A stretch of DNA of 9,193 nucleotides from an uncultured Pseudorhodobacter sp. GTDB taxonomy: Bacteria; Pseudomonadota; Alphaproteobacteria; Rhodobacterales; Rhodobacteraceae. Below, in pieces: positions 5,663 through 9,193 of this stretch. Positions within the stretch are counted from its first letter, which is position 1. Every line of letters begins with the position of its first letter. Made by a program: the position numbers and the translations under genes. Where the stretch lies: assembly GCA_945952425.1 (NCBI GenBank), contig CAMFIX010000089.1, positions 1 through 9,193 of the forward strand. Direction: 5' to 3'. The notes beneath the pieces were generated by a model. That model was not told where the DNA came from. It saw nothing but the letters and a program-made list of their open reading frames with translations, and ran no database searches.

Positions 5663-7954
5663 ATGTCGGATGATGTGAAAGCGGGCGGTGCGAACGAACG
5701 GCACGATTGGACGGTGACTGGCATGGATTGCGCGTCTTGCGCGGCCAAGATCACCACAGCGTTGGAACGCCTGCCCGGTGTCGCGGATGTTCAGGTTGCC
5801 GTTATGTCGGAAAGGTTGAGTCTGCGGCTGGAACCGGGTGGCACCGGGCGCGAGGGCGTCGAGGCGGTGGTCAAGAAACTGGGCTATGGCATTGCCCCGA
5901 AAGGTCAGCCGACCGGCAAGCGCAAGTTCGCGATGCCTGCGGCGGTTGATCATGCTGGCCATGACCACGACGATCACGCCGGACATGACCACGGCAAGCC
6001 GGCGAAGGCCGCTGCGGCTGACGATCATTCCGGCCACGGTGGCCCCGGACACAGCCATGCCACGGCGCCGGAAGATATGGGCAAACATTGGTATGAAACC
6101 GGCAAGGGCAGGCTGGTGATCGGCACCGGGCTGCTGCTGGCCGCAGCCACGTTGGTCAAACTGTTTGCGTCCGAACAGATCGCGCTCTGGGCCTTTGTCG
6201 CCGCCTGCGTGATCGGCGTCTTCCCGGTGGCGCGTCGTGCCCTTGCCGCATTGCGGGCGGGTATCCCTTTCACCATCGAAGCGCTGATGACCATCGCCGC
6301 GGTGGGTGCCCTGTTCATCGGTGCCGCCGAGGAAGCCGCGCTGGTGGTCTTTCTCTTCGCGGTGGGCGAGGTGCTGGAGGGTGTCGCCGCCGACCGCGCC
6401 CGGGCGTCGATCCGCGCCTTGGCCGATCTGGTGCCGAAGACCGCACTGCTGGAAGAAAACGGCATCACCCGCGAAGTCGACGCCGCCGCGCTGGAAATCG
6501 GCCAGGTCGTTCTGGTGCGCCCCGGTGATCGCATCCCGGCGGATGGCATGATCGCCGATGGCACCTCGGGCATCGACGAAAGCCCGGTGACAGGCGAATC
6601 CATGCCGAAAACCAAAGGGCCCGGCGATGCGGTTTTTGCCGGTTCGATCAATGCTGAGGCGGCGCTGCGCGTCACGGTGACCAAATCCGCCGAGGACAAC
6701 ACCATTTCGCGCATCATCGCGTTGGTGGAAGAGGCGGAAAGCGCGCGCGCGCCGACCGAACGTTTCATCGACCGGTTCAGCCGCTGGTACATGCCCGCCA
6801 TCACCGCGCTTGGTCTGCTGGTGGCCGTCGTTCCGCCGCTGTTCTTCGGGCAGGTCTGGGACGCCTGGATCTATCGCGGGCTGGCGCTTTTGCTGATCGG
6901 CTGCCCCTGCGCGCTGGTCATTTCGGTTCCCGCCTCCATCGCATCGGCTTTGTCCTCGGGGGCCAAGCGCGGCATGTTGATGAAGGGCGGCTCGGTCATC
7001 GAGGCGGTGGCCCGCGTCACGCAGGTGGCTTTCGACAAGACCGGCACGCTGACGGCGGGGCGACCTGCGGTGACGGATGTGGTGGTGCTGGATGGCACGG
7101 AAGCCGATCTGTTGGCGGTGGCCGCCGGGATCGAGACCGGGTCGAGCCACCCCCTGGCCGAAGCCATCCTGCGTCGGGCCAAGGATGCAGGCGTCATCGC
7201 ATTGCCCGCGACGGGGGCCAAGGCGCTGATCGGCAAGGGTGCCGAGGCGCTGGTGGATGGGCAGAAAGCCTGGGTTGCCTCGCCGCGCTTTGCCACGGAC
7301 AGCGGAGCGCTGGACGGCGCGGGTCTGCGCCGCGCCACGCAGATGGAGGGCGAGGGCAAGACCGTCGTCGTGGTGTTCCGCGAACGGCAGGCGCTTGGCC
7401 TTATCGCCATGCGGGACGAGCCGCGCAACGATGCCGTTGAGGCCGTCGCCCAACTGAAGAAGATGGGTGTCAGCTCGGTCATGTTGACCGGCGACAATGC
7501 CCGAACCGGGGCGGCGATTGCCGGGGCGCTGGGAATGGATCACCGCGCCGATCTGATGCCCGACGACAAGGTGACGGCGATCAAGGCGCTGGCGGCGAAG
7601 GGTAGCGTGATCATGGTGGGGGACGGGATCAACGACGCCCCCGCGCTGGCGGCGGCTTCGGTCGGCGTGGCGATGGGTTCGGGAACCGATGTTGCGCTGG
7701 AAACTGCCTCTGCCGCGCTGCTGCGCAACCGCGTGACCGATGTGGCGGCGATGATCCGGCTGGCGCGGTCGGCGATGGGCAATATCCGGCAGAACGTGAC
7801 GCTCGCGCTGGGGCTGAAGGCGGTGTTTCTGGTGACGACGGTGCTGGGTATGACCGGATTGTGGATCGCAATCATGGCCGACACCGGGGCCACGGTGCTG
7901 GTGACGATCAACGCCCTACGCCTGCTGCGCTTTGATCCCGAACGTAAAGGCTGA
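5663..7954 (+). CDS. zntA: Zn/Cd/Pb-exporting P1B-type ATPase (ZntA/CadA type)
   Basis: A 763-residue inner-membrane pump that uses ATP to expel divalent soft metals. N-terminal metal-binding domain with GMDCASC (Cys23, Cys26); the Asp before the first Cys is typical of the Zn/Cd/Pb branch. A histidine-rich linker follows (11 His between 97 and 142). Core motifs are all intact: TGE at 310-312 (actuator), CPC at 414-416 (transport site in the membrane), DKTGT from Asp458 (phosphorylated residue), HP at 496-497, GDGIND at 653-658. Lys719 and Asp740 (MADTGATV) in the last helices are the conserved pair of ZntA-type pumps (P1B-2). ATG 5663 is preferred over GTG 5660 because GAAAGGA ends 5 bases before it. 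A MerR-type promoter lies directly upstream and zinc-ribbon, lspA and ZIP genes follow. The symbol denotes the type; cadA would be equally fair. Confidence 0.95.
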   Translation: MSDDVKAGGANERHDWTVTGMDCASCAAKITTALERLPGVADVQVAVMSERLSLRLEPGGTGREGVEAVVKKLGYGIAPKGQPTGKRKFAMPAAVDHAGHDHDDHAGHDHGKPAKAAAADDHSGHGGPGHSHATAPEDMGKHWYETGKGRLVIGTGLLLAAATLVKLFASEQIALWAFVAACVIGVFPVARRALAALRAGIPFTIEALMTIAAVGALFIGAAEEAALVVFLFAVGEVLEGVAADRARASIRALADLVPKTALLEENGITREVDAAALEIGQVVLVRPGDRIPADGMIADGTSGIDESPVTGESMPKTKGPGDAVFAGSINAEAALRVTVTKSAEDNTISRIIALVEEAESARAPTERFIDRFSRWYMPAITALGLLVAVVPPLFFGQVWDAWIYRGLALLLIGCPCALVISVPASIASALSSGAKRGMLMKGGSVIEAVARVTQVAFDKTGTLTAGRPAVTDVVVLDGTEADLLAVAAGIETGSSHPLAEAILRRAKDAGVIALPATGAKALIGKGAEALVDGQKAWVASPRFATDSGALDGAGLRRATQMEGEGKTVVVVFRERQALGLIAMRDEPRNDAVEAVAQLKKMGVSSVMLTGDNARTGAAIAGALGMDHRADLMPDDKVTAIKALAAKGSVIMVGDGINDAPALAAASVGVAMGSGTDVALETASAALLRNRVTDVAAMIRLARSAMGNIRQNVTLALGLKAVFLVTTVLGMTGLWIAIMADTGATVLVTINALRLLRFDPERKG

Positions 7955-7966
7955 GGTGCCGATGTC

Positions 7967-7992
7967 GTCCGGCGGAGGCTGCTTCGCCGGAC
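7967..7992. other. stem-loop between ATPase and zinc-ribbon gene
   Basis: GTCCGGCG (7967-7974) and CGCCGGAC (7985-7992) form a perfect 8-base-pair stem with a 10-base loop, 12 bases after the ATPase stop codon. No T-run follows, so it is not a standard intrinsic terminator. It could slow transcription, protect the upstream mRNA from 3' decay or set unequal expression of the pump and the genes after it. Confidence 0.5.
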
Positions 7993-8037
7993 CTGACGAC
8001 ACTTTGCGCCCAGCAACGACAATTCATGAGGTATCCG

Positions 8038-8412
8038 ATGTCCGTATCCCCCTCCACGCTGACAGACCCTGGCCAGGGGCTGCTGTGCCCGACCTGCCGT
8101 GTGCCCTTGGTGATGACCGACCGGCAGAATGTTGAAATCGACTATTGCCCGAAATGCCGGGGCGTGTGGCTGGACCGGGGTGAGCTGGACAAGATCATCG
8201 AACGGAGTCTGTTCACCGCCGCAGCAGACGTGCCGCCCCGCCCGCAGAGCGCACCACCCTATGAGCAGGAACGGAGCAATGCCGCCGGCGACCCGCGTCA
8301 CGGACGCGGGCATGACGGGGGCGGCAAGCATGGCAGCTATGGGCATGGCAGCGGTGGGCATGGGTCTTCCGGTTACTGGCGCAAGTCATGGCTGAGCGAA
8401 ATCTTTGACTGA
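8038..8412 (+). CDS. small TFIIB-type zinc-ribbon protein with Gly/His-rich tail
   Basis: A 124-residue soluble protein. Residues 15-55 form a zf-TFIIB-type zinc ribbon with two CxxC knuckles, CPTC at 17-20 and CPKC at 37-40, followed by the family's RGVWLDRGELDKII. A proline-rich linker leads into a tail (about 80-112) rich in Gly, Ser and His with five spaced histidines, ending in SWLSEIFD; similar basic-plus-FD ends occur in this family. I chose ATG 8038 because TGAGG ends 6 bases before it; ATG 8026 would place the first codon inside that site. It lies 83 bases after the ATPase, with a hairpin between, and one base before lspA. The function of such proteins is unknown; bound zinc and the His tail suggest a metal buffer or sensor-like accessory role here, which is inference. 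Confidence 0.85.
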   Translation: MSVSPSTLTDPGQGLLCPTCRVPLVMTDRQNVEIDYCPKCRGVWLDRGELDKIIERSLFTAAADVPPRPQSAPPYEQERSNAAGDPRHGRGHDGGGKHGSYGHGSGGHGSSGYWRKSWLSEIFD

Positions 8413-8413
8413 C

Positions 8414-8914
8414 ATGGCAAGCACGTTCTGGCGGCGGAACGTTCTGGTTCTGGCTGCATTTCTGGCGGCTTTCGGGCTGGATCAGGTGTCGAAATGGCTG
8501 ATCCTGAACGTCCTCATGCAACCGCCGCGGCTGATCGAGCTGACCGCGTTCTTCAACCTGACGCTCGGCTTCAACGAAGGTGCAAGTTTCGGGATGCTGG
8601 GCGGACTGATGGAAGGGCGGCCGCTTGCCATGGCGGGTTTGACCGGGCTTATCACGGCGGCGATCCTCGGAGCCGCCTTTCGCAGCACCCGCCGCCTTGA
8701 ATGTGTGGCACTGGGCCTGATCGCGGGTGGAGCCTCTGGCAACATCCTTGACCGGGTCCGCCAGGGTGCGGTGACCGATTTCCTGGATGTCTATTGGCGG
8801 GGCTGGCACTGGCCCACCTTCAATCTAGCCGATGTGACGATCACGCTTGGGGCCGCCCTGCTGATCCTGGCATGGATAAACGAGCGCCGCAGCAGGATGC
8901 CTGCGCATGGTTGA
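8414..8914 (+). CDS. lspA: lipoprotein signal peptidase (signal peptidase II), metal-operon paralogue
   Basis: A 166-residue inner-membrane aspartyl protease that removes signal peptides from prolipoproteins. Four membrane helices are expected (about 8-26, 70-88, 96-112, 139-156). Family motifs: DQVSK at 23-27, FNEGASFGM at 53-61, GGASGNILDRVRQG at 105-118, then the catalytic aspartates Asp122 (VTDFLD) and Asp140 (FNLADVTI). The protein looks intact. ATG 8414 follows the zinc-ribbon stop by one base; a TTG at 8405 is possible but less likely. The ribosome site is weak, so translation is probably coupled. Housekeeping lspA usually lies next to ileS or in other general contexts; placement behind a Zn/Cd/Pb ATPase recalls pbrC of lead-resistance operons, so I regard it as an accessory copy. 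Its lipoprotein substrate is not in view. Confidence 0.93.
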   Translation: MASTFWRRNVLVLAAFLAAFGLDQVSKWLILNVLMQPPRLIELTAFFNLTLGFNEGASFGMLGGLMEGRPLAMAGLTGLITAAILGAAFRSTRRLECVALGLIAGGASGNILDRVRQGAVTDFLDVYWRGWHWPTFNLADVTITLGAALLILAWINERRSRMPAHG

Positions 8915-8931
8915 CCCAAATTCCGGCTGCA

Positions 8932-8970
8932 GCACCATCGCACGGACCTATGGTGAAGGTCGGCTGGTGC
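8932..8970. repeat. nested inverted repeats upstream of the ZIP gene
   Basis: Outer arms GCACCA (8932-8937) and TGGTGC (8965-8970) enclose inner arms GACCT (8945-8949) and AGGTC (8957-8961). A competing pair, CACCAT (8933-8938) with ATGGTG (8950-8955), excludes the outer pairing. It lies 17 bases after the lspA stop. It may be a transcript hairpin or a protein site; no T-run follows, so a plain terminator is unlikely. Confidence 0.4.
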
Positions 8971-9093
8971 AATAGGGCTTTGGGTGGACGTGGAAGCCTA
9001 TTTCAGCGTTTTGCATGTCACGGCCAGAGATCCATTCCGTCATGGCATTCACTGACTCCCCGCGGACTTCATTGACCTGAACACGAGGATATG

Positions 9094-9193
9094 ATGGCAT
9101 CAGCCTGGCTCTACACACTCATCCCGGCCACAGCGACGGTGTTCGGCGCTGCGGTGGCGACGCGGTTTCGACCCGGGCCGGTGCTGGTCAGCG
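9094..9193 (+). CDS. probable ZIP-family metal transporter, N-terminal fragment (continues past window)
   Basis: Thirty-three residues are visible before the right edge. They begin MASAWLYTLIPATATVFGAAVATRF and form one membrane helix followed by a short RPGP turn, the pattern I associate with the first helix of ZIP-type (ZupT-like) divalent metal transporters, which move Zn, Fe or related ions across the inner membrane. ATG 9094 is preferred over ATG 9091 because GAGG ends 5 bases before it. It is 179 bases after lspA on the same strand, so it may be the last visible member of the metal operon or have its own promoter. The call rests on a short fragment; another small membrane transporter remains possible. 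Confidence 0.6.
   Translation, partial: MASAWLYTLIPATATVFGAAVATRFRPGPVLVS

Noticed and set aside
5609..7543. 644-codon open frame on the minus strand opposite the ATPase gene
   Set aside because: Its product is dominated by Arg, His, Gln and Gly with no recognisable motif; long antisense frames are a by-product of GC-rich codon use, and the ATPase on the other strand has every family motif.
7932..8135. 67-codon frame bridging the ATPase and the zinc-ribbon gene
   Set aside because: Out of frame with both neighbours, spans the hairpin and lacks a ribosome site; the zinc-ribbon frame explains the region better.
9009..9040. TTGCAT followed 17 bases later by ATTCCG as a promoter for the ZIP gene
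   Set aside because: The -10 candidate is too poor to list, and no supporting operator was found.
4936..9193. Metal module as a recent mobile element insertion
   Set aside because: No transposase, integrase, terminal inverted repeat, target duplication or tRNA end is visible, and base composition is similar to the left half; transfer remains possible but is unsupported here.

Overview
The window is GC-rich, densely coded DNA with short gaps, overlapping start and stop codons and strong Shine-Dalgarno sites. Codon use and protein style suggest an alphaproteobacterium, most likely of the Rhodobacteraceae (Paracoccus/Rhodobacter-like). That placement is an inference from style; no rRNA or other marker gene is present. 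No tRNA, rRNA, CRISPR array, transposase or insertion-sequence end was seen.

Left half (1-4935, all + strand): a tight run of five genes. It holds the C-terminal end of a c-type cytochrome (CxxCH), a seven-helix DUF6629-like membrane protein, a metallo-beta-lactamase/beta-CASP nuclease-type hydrolase, a phosphorylase of the AMP/thymidine phosphorylase family and a divergent ribose-phosphate pyrophosphokinase (PRPP synthase). The last three are joined by a 4-base and a 1-base overlap, so they are almost certainly co-translated. Together they look like a nucleotide or RNA salvage module: a nuclease-type hydrolase could release nucleotides, the phosphorylase could split them to base plus ribose-1,5-bisphosphate (if it is AMP-phosphorylase-like), and the kinase homologue acts at the PRPP/AMP node. 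This joint pathway is my inference. The PRPP-binding loop of the kinase is altered (SSAWT where TGGT-like is expected), so its true reaction is open.

Middle (4936-5133): about 200 bases with no convincing gene or terminator, where the salvage operon and the minus-strand regulator converge. It is the boundary between two unrelated modules.

Right half (5134-9193): a metal-resistance module. A minus-strand MerR-family metal sensor is divergent from a Zn/Cd/Pb-exporting P1B-type ATPase (ZntA/CadA type). The gap between them carries a MerR-type promoter with a long 19-base spacer, an operator dyad and an overlapping regulator promoter. Behind the ATPase come a small TFIIB-type zinc-ribbon protein with a Gly/His-rich tail, an lspA-type lipoprotein signal peptidase and, cut by the window edge, the first 33 residues of a probable ZIP-family metal transporter. 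An LspA homologue in a metal operon recalls pbrC of the lead-resistance pbr operon. The zinc-ribbon protein and the ZIP transporter make this version distinctive. Two structured non-coding sites were noted: a hairpin between the ATPase and the zinc-ribbon gene, and nested inverted repeats ahead of the ZIP gene.
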